A stretch of 64,000 nucleotides of DNA from Streptomyces sp. 1331.2 (lineage in GTDB: Bacteria > Actinomycetota > Actinomycetes > Streptomycetales > Streptomycetaceae). Positions 37,123-46,745 of this stretch are shown in pieces (the first letter of the stretch is position 1; the number at the start of each line of letters is the position of its first letter). Both the position numbers and the translations under genes were made by a program. The notes beneath the pieces were generated by a model. It searched no databases and was not told where the DNA came from. It was given only the letters and a program-made list of their open reading frames with translations. The DNA is taken from the NCBI RefSeq assembly GCF_900199205.1, contig NZ_OBMJ01000001.1:1736001-1800000 (forward strand), read 5' to 3'.

Positions 37123-38724
37123 TCAGCAGGCCTTGCCGCTCGGGACCGGCTTGAGGTCGATGAGGTAGGCGTCCACGGCGTCGTTGACGCAGGCGTTGCT
37201 GCGGCCGTAGGCGGTGTGGCCGGTCCCCTTGAAGGTGAGCAGCATGCCGCCGGGCAGTTGGTCGGCGAGACCCTGCGACCACTGGTAGGGCGTGGCCGGG
37301 TCGCCGGTGGTGCCGACGACCAGGGCCGGGGGCAGGCCCTTGGCGTTCACGCGGTGCGGCTGCTGGTGTCCGGCGGGCCAGCCCTTGCAGGTGAGTTCGG
37401 CGAGCACGGCGGAGGTGCCGAAGACTCCGGCCTCCTGGTTGGCGCGCTCCAGCAGCTCCCAGTAGGGCTGCGCGTCCCTCGAGTGTGGCTGGTCGAGGCA
37501 GTTGACGGCGGTGATGGCGACGGAGGAGTTGTCGGGGGCCTGCTCGCCGGAGCTGCCCGGGTCGGAGCTGCCGGCCTGGGCGGGCTGGCCGGATATACCG
37601 GGGCTGGCGATCTCGGCGAGTTTCGTCCCGTCGCCGCCCCGCGCGGCGCGCAGCGCCTCGGACAGGTCCTGCCACTGGGACTCGGGTGAGTACATCGACT
37701 TGGTGAGGGCGGCGAGCAGCATGTTCTGGTCGAGCCGCTCGGTGGTGCCCCTGATCCGCAGCGGGTGCTTGGCCGTCCGCCGGTGCAGGTCGGTGATCAC
37801 CTTGTGGATTCCGTCCGGGGTGGTGGCGGGGCAGGCGTCGTGGACCACGGTGGCGCACTGCCGAGCGTAGTCGTCCACCGACTTCCGGAAGGCTTTGCCC
37901 TGCTGGAGGGCGGCCTCGGACCAGTCGAGCGAGGGGTCGACGGCGCCGTCGAGGACGAGCGCGCGGACCCGGTGCGGGAACAGTTCGCCGTAGACGGTGC
38001 CGAGGTAGGTGCCGTAGGACCAGCCGAGGTAGCTGAGCTTCTCGTCGCCGAGAGCCGCGCGCAGCACGTCCATGTCGCGGGCCGCGTCCAGCGTCCCGAC
38101 GTGCGGCAGGATGGCTCCGCTGCGGGCCTTGCAGAAGGCAACCTGCTTCTCGGCGTCCGCGAGCGCGGCGCTGCGTTCGGCGGCGGTCTTCGGATACGCA
38201 CTCGTCGAGGCGGAGTCGGATTCGGGCTGGTCCTGGTCGGAGGAGTCGGAGGAGCCGCAGTCGATGGCCGGCTTGCTGCCGGCCACGCCCCGCGGGTCGA
38301 AGCTGACGATGTCGAAGCGGGCGCGCGCCCGTTCGCTGAAGGAGGAGAGGCCGCCGGACTTCAGTTGCTCGACCCCGGATTCGCCCGGTCCGCCGGGGTT
38401 GAAGACCAGGGAGCCCATGCGCTGGGCGGGATCCGCCGTGACGGACCTGGCCAGCGGCAGGGTGAAGGTCTGGCCGGTCTCCGGGTGCGCGTAGTCCACC
38501 GGGACGGTCAACGTGGCGCACTGCAGCTCGCCGCACGTGGTCCAGGTCGGCTTCTGCCGGTAGAAGGTCTGCAAAGCGCTCTGCTGCGCGGAATCGGTCG
38601 GCGCCGTGTCGGCGCCCTCCGCAGCCGTGTCCCCGGACGCCGGGATGCATCCGGCAAGTGCCGTGACGCCGAGTGCGGCCAAGGCCAGGATCAGGCCGGC
38701 ACGCTTGCTCGTCGGGTGCTTCAT
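37123..38724 (-). CDS. Secreted lipoprotein alpha/beta hydrolase (tripeptidyl aminopeptidase-like)
   Basis: This 533-residue protein has a lipoprotein signal (MKHPTSKRAGLILALAALGV, then TALAGC). The core is the SlpD/E- and Tap-like S33 family: SLVFNPGGPGESG oxyanion region, nucleophile GWSYGTYLG, then a TAP-like C-terminal domain with GTTGDPATPYQWSQGLA and the catalytic His in FKGTGHTAYG. It probably trims peptides outside the cell. I set the start at ATG 38724, with GGAG in front; the longer frame adds an unlikely N-terminus. Confidence 0.87.
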   Translation of the reverse strand: MKHPTSKRAGLILALAALGVTALAGCIPASGDTAAEGADTAPTDSAQQSALQTFYRQKPTWTTCGELQCATLTVPVDYAHPETGQTFTLPLARSVTADPAQRMGSLVFNPGGPGESGVEQLKSGGLSSFSERARARFDIVSFDPRGVAGSKPAIDCGSSDSSDQDQPESDSASTSAYPKTAAERSAALADAEKQVAFCKARSGAILPHVGTLDAARDMDVLRAALGDEKLSYLGWSYGTYLGTVYGELFPHRVRALVLDGAVDPSLDWSEAALQQGKAFRKSVDDYARQCATVVHDACPATTPDGIHKVITDLHRRTAKHPLRIRGTTERLDQNMLLAALTKSMYSPESQWQDLSEALRAARGGDGTKLAEIASPGISGQPAQAGSSDPGSSGEQAPDNSSVAITAVNCLDQPHSRDAQPYWELLERANQEAGVFGTSAVLAELTCKGWPAGHQQPHRVNAKGLPPALVVGTTGDPATPYQWSQGLADQLPGGMLLTFKGTGHTAYGRSNACVNDAVDAYLIDLKPVPSGKAC

Positions 38725-39049
38725 GGGGGTACTCCAGAGGGACTTGGCAGGGTTGTTGCGCACGACGCCCGCAGTGGTCAGCGGCACCGGCACCACCTCG
38801 GCGGCCCGGGGCGGCTGGGCCGAGGGCTCCATCCGCCGGGCCGCTGGCGGTCCCCGGGCGCGTGGGGGATCGCGCCCGGGGGTGTCTCACGGCGCCGCGT
38901 GCCGGTCCGCCCACGTATCTCCCGGGCGAACGGCCGCGCTACTCGGCTCCTGCCGGTTCGCTCCGCTGTGACCTCACAGATGATTGCCGGGCGAAGCTGA
39001 GGATTTGATGAGGGCGGCCCGGGCCGCACATCGGGCTATCCTGACCGCC

Positions 39050-39736
39050 GTGCGAGTACTGGTGGCCGAAGACGACGATGACCTGCGGTTTGCCGTGTCC
39101 GCAGCACTGCGCAGCGAGGGGCTGGCCGTCGACGAGGTGGCCGATCTGCCGGCCGCCGACGAGGCGTTGTTCGTCACCGAATACGACTGCGCGGTGTTCG
39201 ACCGGATGCTGCCCTCCGGGGACGCCGTCGAGTACGTGCGCGAGCTGCGCCGAGCCGGGCGGACCGTCCCGGTGCTGTTCCTCACCGCCCGGGACACGGT
39301 CGCCGACCGGGTCGAGGGGTTCGCCGTCGGCGGCGACGACTACCTGGTCAAACCGTTCGCGGTGCCCGAGCTGGCGGCCCGGGTGCACAGCCTGTGCCGA
39401 CGGGCGGCCACCGTCCGGCCCCCGGTGCAGCGGTTCGCCGACCTGGAGATCGACACCGCCCGCCGCCAGGTGCACCGGGACGGCGTGCTGTTGATGCTGA
39501 CCCGCAAGGAGTTCGCCGTACTGGAGTTGCTCGCGGCCCGGGCGGACCAGGCCGTACCCCGCGCCGACCTGATCGAGAAATGCTGGGACGAGATGACCGA
39601 GCCGAACTCCAACGTCGTCGAGGTGCTGGTCTCCCAGCTGCGCCGCAAGCTCGGCGACCCGCCGCTGATCCACACGGTCCGCGGGGTGGGCTACCGACTG
39701 GCGCCGCCCGGCAGCGGCGTCGGCGGCCGAGGATGA
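39050..39736 (+). CDS. OmpR/PhoB-type response regulator
   Basis: About 228 residues: receiver domain VRVLVAEDDDDLRFAVSAAL with phospho-acceptor Asp in CAVFDRMLP, LFLTARD and DDYLVKPF. The winged-helix output domain follows (LTRKEFAVLELLAARADQAV, then VEVLVSQLRRKLGD and VRGVGYRL). GTG 39050 matches the usual family start; ATG 39008 with GAGG upstream would add 14 residues. Its stop overlaps the kinase start as ATGA. Confidence 0.9.
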   Translation: MRVLVAEDDDDLRFAVSAALRSEGLAVDEVADLPAADEALFVTEYDCAVFDRMLPSGDAVEYVRELRRAGRTVPVLFLTARDTVADRVEGFAVGGDDYLVKPFAVPELAARVHSLCRRAATVRPPVQRFADLEIDTARRQVHRDGVLLMLTRKEFAVLELLAARADQAVPRADLIEKCWDEMTEPNSNVVEVLVSQLRRKLGDPPLIHTVRGVGYRLAPPGSGVGGRG

Positions 39737-40989
39737 CGGCAGCGGCCCGGATCCGGCGGCTGCGCCGGCGACTCACCGCACTGTTCTCTCTCACCAGCGC
39801 GATCGGACTGATCGGCCTGGCGGCGTTCGCCATCCACACCGACGACAACTCCTGGAGCGACCGGCTCGACGACGCGCTCACCCTGCAGACCCGCCAGGCG
39901 ACCCTGCTCCTGAGCTTCGACGACAACGGCCGGCTCGACACGCAGTACCTGCAGGACGGGACGGAGACCGACTGCCCGCCGGTGACCGTGGTGACCGGCA
40001 CGGCCGACCAGCCCACCGTCTCATACACCCCGCGCAAGCCCTGCATCCGAGCCCACACCGAGGACCTGGAAGCGGTGGCCGCGGAAGCGATGCGGGAGGG
40101 ATCGGCCGTCGTGGTCGACGCACGCAGCGACAACGGCCACCGGATCCGGCTACTCGCCGAGCCCTACGCGGGAGCCAACGGCCAGTCGACGGCCGGCGCG
40201 GTGGTCGCAGCCGACGACACCACCGGTGACCGGGCCGCGCACCGCAAACTGGCTCTGCTCCTGGTGGCCGGCTGTGCGGTCCTGGTTGCCCTGTCCGCCG
40301 TGGCCGGGCACCTGCTCTCCGGGCGGGCGATCCGGCCGGCGCTGACAGCGCTGCAACAACAGGAGGAGTTCCTCGCCGACGCCGCCCACGACCTGCGCAC
40401 ACCCACCGCATCGCTACGCGGCCTCGCGGAGACCGCGCTGCGCGACGACGAGCACCGCACCGCCGCGCTCGAACGGACCGTGCGCCTGGCGTCCCGGATG
40501 GGCGACCTGATCGACGGCCTGCTCACCCGGGCCCGGCTGATGGCCGGTGTCGGCACCCTGGCCAGCCAGCCGCTACGCCTGGACCAGCTCGTCGAGGTGG
40601 TCGTCGACGACGTCGAAACCGGCGAGCACCACGTGAGCGTCCACACCGAACCGGTCGTCGTGGTCGCCGATCCCGACCTGCTCCGGCGGGCGGTGGCCAA
40701 CCTGCTCGGCAACGCGCTCCTCCACGGCCATGCCCCGGGCCTGCCCGCAGAAGTCGACGTCACCGTGGCCGCCGACGGAACGGTGACCATCGACGACGCC
40801 GGACCCGGCATCCCCCCGGCTCTCGCCGACTCCCTCTTCCAGCGCTTCCACAGCGGCTCCGGCTCCACCGGCCTCGGGCTGTCCATCGCCTCCTGGGTCG
40901 CCCACGCCCACAGCGGCACCCTCGACGTCGGCACCAACCCGCGCGGCGGCGCCCGCTTCACCCTCCGCCTCCCACCCCGGACGAAGTAG
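39733..40989 (+). CDS. Two-component sensor histidine kinase
   Basis: This 418-residue protein has an N-terminal membrane helix (ALFSLTSAIGLIGLAAFAI), an extracytoplasmic sensor of about 130 residues and a second helix (LALLLVAGCAVLVALSAVAG). The H-box DAAHDLRTPTASLRG follows, then the ATPase N-box LLGNALLHG and G-boxes DDAGPGIPP and GLGLSIASWVAH. The last aligns with phosphatase-competent kinases. It is coupled to the response regulator by ATGA. The signal is unknown. Confidence 0.9.
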   Translation: MTAAARIRRLRRRLTALFSLTSAIGLIGLAAFAIHTDDNSWSDRLDDALTLQTRQATLLLSFDDNGRLDTQYLQDGTETDCPPVTVVTGTADQPTVSYTPRKPCIRAHTEDLEAVAAEAMREGSAVVVDARSDNGHRIRLLAEPYAGANGQSTAGAVVAADDTTGDRAAHRKLALLLVAGCAVLVALSAVAGHLLSGRAIRPALTALQQQEEFLADAAHDLRTPTASLRGLAETALRDDEHRTAALERTVRLASRMGDLIDGLLTRARLMAGVGTLASQPLRLDQLVEVVVDDVETGEHHVSVHTEPVVVVADPDLLRRAVANLLGNALLHGHAPGLPAEVDVTVAADGTVTIDDAGPGIPPALADSLFQRFHSGSGSTGLGLSIASWVAHAHSGTLDVGTNPRGGARFTLRLPPRTK

Positions 40990-41529
40990 GCCAACCCCCG
41001 GCGATGCGCACGCCCACGATCGGTGCGCCGCCCCATCGACATGAGTGTGCGGTGCCGCTCGAGAAGCCGGGCCGCAGCGGCAGCCTGCCGCACGGGGCGG
41101 CCAATGGACGAACGCGACTGGAACCGCTGCCCTGTTGGACAGTTGTCACGACTGGAGCCCTGTCCGTCCGGGCATACCGTCGATACCGCCGCTGGCGGGT
41201 CCGGCTGGGGCCGGTGGTCGGCGCCGGTCGTGCATGCTTTCGTCGCTCCTGATGTCCACCCCCCCAGAGTGCAAGCAGGTGGTGAACGAGCCTGCTCAGG
41301 TCGTCTCGACTCACCTGCTGATGGACTTCCTCGCGGGAAGGCCTCTGGTTGATCTTGTGAACCGAACAGCTGCCGGCATGTCTGTTCCTGGAACCCAGCC
41401 GTGGCCGGCGGGATCCTTGCCGCGCGAGCAAGTGAGGCTGGGCGTGTGACAACCCGTGACACGGTTTCAGGTAGCAACAGCAGAAGCCCTACCTCACCGA
41501 GGTGAAGTTCGAAGTGGGATTTTCGGATC
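40990..41529. other. Gene-free stretch
   Basis: 540 bp between the histidine kinase and the minus-strand YihY gene. Frames on both strands are arginine/proline-rich and lack ribosome sites, so I see no gene here. The terminators of both convergent genes probably lie here, but no clean hairpin stands out. Confidence 0.4.
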
Positions 41530-42363
41530 TCACCTTCGCCGTTTCAGCGCACGTGCCACGCGCGGGAGTTCTTCGTGGAGCAGCCGGCCGGTCAGTGCGC
41601 CGCCGTACACGACGGCGCCGACGCCGACGAGCCAGGACTGGATGACCAAGACGGTGCCGATCGGTCCGTAGGCGAGGGTGTTGGTGGCGATCAGCGGCGA
41701 GAAGACGAGCCGGGAGAAGAGTCTCAGGCCGAGCAGCCCGACGGTCGTGGCCACGGCGCCGGGCAGCAGGGCGCTCCATCGGACCCGTCCGCCGAGCAGC
41801 AACCGCTGTGACCACCAGAGGAACAGGGTGGCGCTCAGCACTGCGGCGAGGCCGCCGGCCGGGGTCTGCCGCCACAGGGTTGTGGTGGCGGACAGGAGGA
41901 GGAGCCCGATGAGGGCGGCGAGCCACACGAGGTGCCGCCACCTGGCCCACCAGCGGGCCGGTGGTAGGCCCCAGACCTTCTCGTAGGTGGTCTGCACCGC
42001 CGCCCCGAAAGAGAGGCCGAAGACGGCGAGGGCGGCGAGGCTGAACGCCGTCGTGGTCCGCAGTGTCTGGCCGGGCAGGGCGATCAGCTGCTCGACCTTC
42101 TTCCTTGAGGGCGCCGACACTCCGAGTCCTTCGCCCAGCCATTGTGCGAAGCCCTGTCCGTGCGCCGGATCGGCCGCTGAAATGACGATCAGCAGCGGCA
42201 CGAGCGTAAGGAACCCGAGCGCCGCGAAGCCGAGCGACCGCTGCCACAGTTCGAGAGTGCTGCCCTGCCTCCATCCGCGTCCGGCCGGCGAACGGCGGAC
42301 TATCCGGCGCAGCCGCCCGAACAGGGACGGACGGCCTTCGGCATCGGGAGACTGCATCGGCAT
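41530..42363 (-). CDS. YihY/BrkB-family membrane protein
   Basis: This 277-residue protein has about six hydrophobic helices (SLGFAALGFLTLVPLLIVIS, TAFSLAALAVFGLSFGAAVQ and others). YEKVWGLPPARWW matches the family's YN/YExVW motif after helix 2. The function is not established (often wrongly called ribonuclease BN). It starts a set of membrane and stress-type small proteins shared by many Streptomyces. Confidence 0.8.
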   Translation of the reverse strand: MPMQSPDAEGRPSLFGRLRRIVRRSPAGRGWRQGSTLELWQRSLGFAALGFLTLVPLLIVISAADPAHGQGFAQWLGEGLGVSAPSRKKVEQLIALPGQTLRTTTAFSLAALAVFGLSFGAAVQTTYEKVWGLPPARWWARWRHLVWLAALIGLLLLSATTTLWRQTPAGGLAAVLSATLFLWWSQRLLLGGRVRWSALLPGAVATTVGLLGLRLFSRLVFSPLIATNTLAYGPIGTVLVIQSWLVGVGAVVYGGALTGRLLHEELPRVARALKRRR

Positions 42364-42473
42364 GGATGCTGACTACCACGGTCGATGCCGTCGCCGAGCA
42401 AATGGCGCAGCCGGAGTGGAGTCGGGGCAGCGCCGTGCCCCGCGCGCCACGGCGGGCCTGCGGGGCGCGGTGA

Positions 42474-42647
42474 TCAGTGCTTGAAGGCGTCCTTGATCTT
42501 CGCTCCGGCCTGCTTGGTGTTGCCCTTGACCTGGTCACCGCGGCCTTCGGCCTGCAGGCGCCGGTTCCCGGTGACGCGGCCGACGGTCTTCTTGGCGCCG
42601 CCTTTGACCGCTTCGGCCTGGTGCGCGATCTTCTTGGCGATACTCAT
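42474..42647 (-). CDS. CsbD-family stress protein
   Basis: A 57-residue basic hydrophilic protein I translated from the sequence: MSIAKKIAHQAEAVKGGAKK, then TVGRVTGNRRLQAEGRGDQV, then KGNTKQAGAKIKDAFKH. CsbD proteins are induced in general stress (sigma-B type); their function is unknown. Its length is normal. Confidence 0.85.
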   Translation of the reverse strand: MSIAKKIAHQAEAVKGGAKKTVGRVTGNRRLQAEGRGDQVKGNTKQAGAKIKDAFKH

Positions 42648-42799
42648 CGGGGCTGCCCTTCGAGGGTGGCGGGCGCTTCGGGGCGGTGGCCCGTCAGTGG
42701 TCTGCGCATGTGGTGGCGGCGATCTACCGATGGGCGGCTCGGTGCCCGAACGGGTGCGTCCAGCTCCGATGACCGTCGCCGGGGCTGGGATGCGGGTCG

Positions 42800-43081
42800 T
42801 CTGGAGGTGAGTCGTTCCGCTGTGCGGCGGTCTCCACGCGGGCGGTGTCGCGTTGGCCGATCAGGTCGTCGCGCTCCCTGCCGGCGGCGGTCTCCGCGCG
42901 GGGGTGTGTCGCGTGGCCAGGGCCCCGACGATAAACAGCGTGCCGGTGGAGCCGGTGACGTGGAGCCGAACACCTCGAACCCGCCTGTGAGCGCGTGTCC
43001 GCTGCCAGTGTTGGTGAGAATGCCCGCCACGCCGACGACTACCGCGGCGACCAGGATGATGAGCCCGATGATGATGATCAT
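42800..43081 (-). pseudogene. Small membrane protein gene, frameshifted
   Basis: ATG 43081 starts MIIIIGLIILVAAVVVGVAG then ILTNTGSGHALTGGFEVFG. This is the start of a common Streptomyces small membrane protein whose next part is HVTGSTGTLF. Here HVTGSTGTLFIVGALA lies in another frame. A further stretch (AGRERDDLIGQRDTARVETA) resembles the usual charged tail, with the second helix missing. At least one indel and a deletion inactivate it. Confidence 0.6.
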
Positions 43082-43322
43082 GGCGCGCTCCGGAAATTTT
43101 TGCTGCAGACCCACAGTCGAACCGCGCCGCCCGGGATACCAGCGCGAACAGGGACGGCAGGATCGACCGGGGTAGGGCCCATGCGCGCGGACACCCTGGG
43201 TTGTCCACCCACACGTACCCGCCGTTCCGGCTCGGCGCCTCCCCGCCGGGCGGCCGACGGTGAGACGATGAAGAAGCGGCTACCGCGCCGCCGGCCATCG
43301 CACCTCGAAACGAGGAATGATC

Positions 43323-43484
43323 ATGGTCAAGGTCCTTCTGGTGCTGTTGTGCCTGGTCCTGCCGTTCCTGGCAGTGCTGATCAAGGACGGGCCGAGTATC
43401 AAGGTGCTCTGGGCCTTCCTCCTCCAGCTGTGCGGCCACGTGCCCGGGGTCATCTACGGCATCTACCAGGTGGTGAAGGACTGA
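43323..43484 (+). CDS. YqaE/Pmp3-family small membrane protein
   Basis: A 53-residue protein with two membrane helices: MVKVLLVLLCLVLPFLAVLI, then KDGPSIKVLWAFLLQLCGHV, then PGVIYGIYQVVKD. This is the Pmp3 pattern (PPLAVFLK...GWIPGIIHAIY). Such proteins respond to salt and membrane stress. GAGGA is 7 nt before ATG 43323; ATG 43317 is an alternative two codons earlier. Confidence 0.85.
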   Translation: MVKVLLVLLCLVLPFLAVLIKDGPSIKVLWAFLLQLCGHVPGVIYGIYQVVKD

Positions 43485-43529
43485 GGCCCCGCCCCGAACA
43501 CAGGCACTCCGCACGCCGGGTTGGCACCC

Positions 43530-44561
43530 ATGTCACGACACGAGAACGAACACCGGCACACAAGCACAGCTGACGAGACCAGGCCCGCCACCCGTGGCGC
43601 CAGCCCTGCCGAGAGCCCGACCGACCTGCCCAAAAGGTCGTGGTGGGGAGTCCTGAAACGCACCACCAAGCAGTTCAAGGCCGACAGCCTCAGCGACGCC
43701 GCAGCCGCGCTCACCTACCACGGCCTGCTGGCGATCTTCCCCGCCCTGCTCGCGCTGGTGTCGATCCTGGGGCTGATCGGCAGCTCCGCCACCAAGCCGC
43801 TGCTCGACCACATTCGTGACCTCGGCCCCGGGTCCGCCCGCCAGATCCTCACCACCGTCGTGCAGCAACTCCAGAACGCCCAGGGCAAGGCAGGCATCGC
43901 ACTGGCCATCGGAATCATCCTCGCCCTGTGGTCCGCCTCCGGCTACACCGCGGCCTTCATGCGCGCCGCCAACCACGTCTACGGCATCGACGAAGGCCGC
44001 CCACTCTGGAAGACCCTGCCCACACGACTCGCCCTGACCATCGTCCTCGTCGTGCTCCTCGCCCTCACCGCTACCGGTGTCGTCTTCACCGGCACCCTGG
44101 CCACCAAGACAGGGAAGCTCCTCGGAGTCAGCGAAAACGCCGTACAGGTCTGGGGCATCGCCAAATGGCCGATCCTCGTCATCATCGTCACTGCGATGGT
44201 CACCCTGCTCTACTGGGCCGCGCCCAACGCCAAACGACCGAAGCTGCGCTGGATCCTGCCCGGAAGCCTGGTCGCCGTAGCCTTGTGGATCATCGCCTCC
44301 GGCGCGTTCGCCCTCTACGTCGCCAACTTCAGCAGCCTCAACAGCACCTACGGCAGCATCGGAGCCGTGATCCTCTTCCTCCTCTGGCTGTGGGTCTCCA
44401 ACGTCGCGATCCTGCTGGGCCTGGAGTTCAACTTCGAGCTGGAACGCGGACGAGGCATCGCAGCCGGTCACCCACCCGAGGAAGAGCCCCACCCCGAACC
44501 CCGCGACACCCGCAAACCACCGCCCGACACCCCACACCATCACGACAGACCCCGTCACTGA
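43530..44561 (+). CDS. YihY/virulence factor BrkB-family membrane protein
   Basis: This 343-residue protein has a cytoplasmic N-terminus, then the family signature FKADSLSDAAAALTYHGLLA, then six helices (AVILFLLWLWVSNVAILLG near the end). It ends with a polar Pro/His-rich tail. It is the longer, canonical member compared with the one at 41530-42363. ATG 43530 follows the Pmp3-like gene by 45 bp. The function is unknown. Confidence 0.88.
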   Translation: MSRHENEHRHTSTADETRPATRGASPAESPTDLPKRSWWGVLKRTTKQFKADSLSDAAAALTYHGLLAIFPALLALVSILGLIGSSATKPLLDHIRDLGPGSARQILTTVVQQLQNAQGKAGIALAIGIILALWSASGYTAAFMRAANHVYGIDEGRPLWKTLPTRLALTIVLVVLLALTATGVVFTGTLATKTGKLLGVSENAVQVWGIAKWPILVIIVTAMVTLLYWAAPNAKRPKLRWILPGSLVAVALWIIASGAFALYVANFSSLNSTYGSIGAVILFLLWLWVSNVAILLGLEFNFELERGRGIAAGHPPEEEPHPEPRDTRKPPPDTPHHHDRPRH

Positions 44562-44840
44562 CTCCCGCTCCTCCTCGCCGCCGGAAGAGGGCGGGGCAGG
44601 AGAGCGAGGAAGGGCTGGATCGGGTCAGGGGCCGCCACGATCGGGGTGGTGAAGGAGGTCGGGTGATGGCGTCCGAGGTGCGACGGGCAACTGCGGCATC
44701 CGCATTCTCGTCCAACGAGACGGAGGAAGGCCGGGACGCGGTGGCGGCGGCAGCCGGGGCTGCATCCACGCGGCATGCCCGCACATGTGGGTGACAGCGG
44801 TTGCGGTCTTCCGCCGCACCGCGGCCGGGCAGGTGGTGGT

Positions 44841-45011
44841 TCAGCGCGTCGGGTGTCGGCCTGAGCGCCGGGACCAGCGGATGCCGGCGTAGGCCATGTC
44901 GGCGACGAAGAGAATGATCGCGATGACGAGGAGGAAAACCCATCCGTGAGCGACGGCGCCGATGATGCCCAGCACGATCGCGACGATAACCAGAGCCAGG
45001 ATCAGGACCAT
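44841..45011 (-). CDS. Small hydrophobic membrane protein
   Basis: A 56-residue protein: MVLILALVIVAIVLGIIGAV, then AHGWVFLLVIAIILFVADMA, then YAGIRWSRRSGRHPTR. Two helices and a basic tail. It resembles 'hydrophobic protein' genes that accompany YihY, CsbD and PRC-barrel genes in Streptomyces. GAGGAGGCTCG is upstream of ATG 45011. Confidence 0.75.
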   Translation of the reverse strand: MVLILALVIVAIVLGIIGAVAHGWVFLLVIAIILFVADMAYAGIRWSRRSGRHPTR

Positions 45012-45040
45012 GACGAGCCTCCTCGGCCGCGTATGGGCGC

Positions 45041-45400
45041 TCAGCGGCGGGCGAGCTGCCGCTCGCCGCCGGCACCCTTCTGGTAGGCCAGGCCGTAGTG
45101 CTGGAAGACGGCGTCCTCGTCCTCAGCAGGCAGGATGTCATCCATGCCGATGGCAGGGCAGTCCCTCACGAGCGCCTTGTCGTAGGCAACCTTGAGATAG
45201 CCCGGTCCGACGCTCGCGTCGTTCAAGGGGACGAAGACCAGCCGGTGCTGGGTGGGCATGCCGATCTGGACGGTCGCCATGGCCGGCTCATCCGTGCTGG
45301 TGTCCACGTAGATCGCCTCCAGCGTCCCGATCTTGCTCCCGTCGGCATCGACGACGTCGTGGGTACGCCACTCGCGGATGTCCCCTATCTGGATCATCAT
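45041..45400 (-). CDS. PRC-barrel domain protein
   Basis: A 119-residue cytoplasmic protein. IREWRTHDVVDADGSKIGTL then EAIYVDTSTDEPAMATVQIG is a PRC-barrel beta-barrel. The C-terminal part (YDKALVRDCPAIGMDDILPA then EDEDAVFQHYGL) is typical of Streptomyces stress-cluster members. Two adjacent ATGs (45400, 45397) are possible; GGGAG fits the second better. Confidence 0.85.
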   Translation of the reverse strand: MMIQIGDIREWRTHDVVDADGSKIGTLEAIYVDTSTDEPAMATVQIGMPTQHRLVFVPLNDASVGPGYLKVAYDKALVRDCPAIGMDDILPAEDEDAVFQHYGLAYQKGAGGERQLARR

Positions 45401-45651
45401 GGCTCCCTTCGCGCGGCCCGGTCCCCGGGCGCGGGCCTACCCGGACCGGCAGGCTCACCTGGCCCGTGTCGTGGGGCCTTGCAAGTTTCAGCGTGCCTCG
45501 GTCTGAGCGCCGAGGCCAACGCAAGCACCCCTTCCATTCGAGGACGCTCAGTGCCGCGTAGTGGGAAGGCGCAGGCCGGAAGTGGACGGGACAACCCCGC
45601 CGTCGGCGTGTGGCGGCGTCGCCCGCTGGGCGAGCTGACATTGCGCTGCCG

Positions 45652-46047
45652 CTACGCGGCGGTGGTGAGGTCGGCGCGGCCGAACAGGAGCGCGTAGCCG
45701 CGGGGCAGGTGGGCGAGGAGGCGGTCGGTGAGCCGTTCGCCTGCGAGGTCCGCCAGGGCTGCCAGGACGGAGGAGGCGTTCCACCGGGCTGCGGTGAGGC
45801 TGGTGTTCAGGGTGCGGGCGACGGCTTCGACGAAGGGAGCTGCGACGGGTTCGGGCAGCGGGATCTGGAAGGCGAAGGTGGCGCGGGCCTGGCCTGGCAG
45901 TGCTGTGGCGAGGTCGCAGCGTTCGTCGCCGGTGAGCTGGGAGCCGAGCACGGCGAGGACCGCATCCAGGACGCGTTCGGCTTCCTCCTCGCTGGGGTAG
46001 CGGCCGAGGGTGCGGACTTGCTGGATCGGGCGGCGGTGCCGGGTCAT
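45652..46047 (-). CDS. DUF2267 family protein, paralogue 1
   Basis: A 131-residue protein: EAERVLDAVLAVLGSQLTGD, then ERCDLATALPGQARATFAFQ, then FVEAVARTLNTSLTAARWNA and a GERLTDRLLAHLPRGYALLF ending. DUF2267 proteins are helical, function unknown, common in stress islands. A truncated, shifted copy of its 3' third lies at 18360-18541. Confidence 0.8.
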   Translation of the reverse strand: MTRHRRPIQQVRTLGRYPSEEEAERVLDAVLAVLGSQLTGDERCDLATALPGQARATFAFQIPLPEPVAAPFVEAVARTLNTSLTAARWNASSVLAALADLAGERLTDRLLAHLPRGYALLFGRADLTTAA

Positions 46048-46104
46048 GGCGATGGCCTTCCGGGCGGGCCGCCGCGGGCAGCGCGGCGGCCCGGAGCGGT
46101 CGGG

Positions 46105-46509
46105 TCAGGGGCGTTGGCCGGGGGCGGGGCGGCCGAACAGGAGGTCGTAGCCGGGCGGCAGTTGGAGCAGTACCTGATTCATGAGGTCGTCGCCGGCGGC
46201 ATCGGCTGCGGTACTGAGGACGGCTCCGATGTCCCACAGGGCGGTGACCTCGGTGGCGCCTCCTATCCAGGCCGCGGTGGCGCGCACGAACCGTTCGGGG
46301 CTGAGCGATTCGGCGGCCTGCAGGGGGTTGAGCAGGATCAGAGCGAGGGTCTCGGGCAGGCGCGCGGCCAGTTCGGCGCGTACGTCGCCGACCAGGTGGG
46401 CGCCGAGCAGGGCCAAGACGACGCGGGCCGCCCGCTCCGCCTCCTGGGGTGCGTCGTATTCGCCGCGTTCCTGGACCTGGTCCGGGAACGCCTCCCATCG
46501 AAGAGTCAC
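46105..46509 (-). CDS. DUF2267 family protein, paralogue 2
   Basis: A 134-residue protein starting at GTG 46509 (MTLRWEAFPDQVQERGEYDA). EAERAARVVLALLGAHLVGD then VRAELAARLPETLALILLNP parallels paralogue 1, 57 bp downstream. The two end alike (LPPGYDLLFGRPAPGQ and LPRGYALLFGRADL). They form a tandem duplicate pair in one transcript. Confidence 0.8.
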   Translation of the reverse strand: MTLRWEAFPDQVQERGEYDAPQEAERAARVVLALLGAHLVGDVRAELAARLPETLALILLNPLQAAESLSPERFVRATAAWIGGATEVTALWDIGAVLSTAADAAGDDLMNQVLLQLPPGYDLLFGRPAPGQRP

Positions 46510-46561
46510 CGTGTGTCTCCCTCCGTCCCGTGGGTGGGCGCGAACGCCGTCGGTGGCCCGG

Positions 46562-46745
46562 TCAGGGCTCGACGGTCAGGCGCCGGTCGAGGCCGGTGAG
46601 TTTCAGCAGCCTGGCCACGAACCGACCGGCCCCGCGAAGACCAGGCACCCGCCGCTGCGGTCGGCCTGGTTGCGGGCCCCGACGAGGACACCCAGGCCCG
46701 CGCAGTCCATTCGAGGTCGTCGCGGAGGGCGTCCAGGACGGGCCG
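46562..46745 (-). pseudogene. STAS-domain anti-sigma-factor antagonist remnant
   Basis: Across three frames the minus strand reads VLDALRDDLE, then MDCAGLGVLVGARNQADRSG then GCLVFAGPV, then GRFVARLLKLTGLDRRLTVE and P. That is the central and C-terminal part of a STAS protein, but the phospho-site region loses its usual Ser and two indels break the frame. The N-terminal half is gone. Confidence 0.7.
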
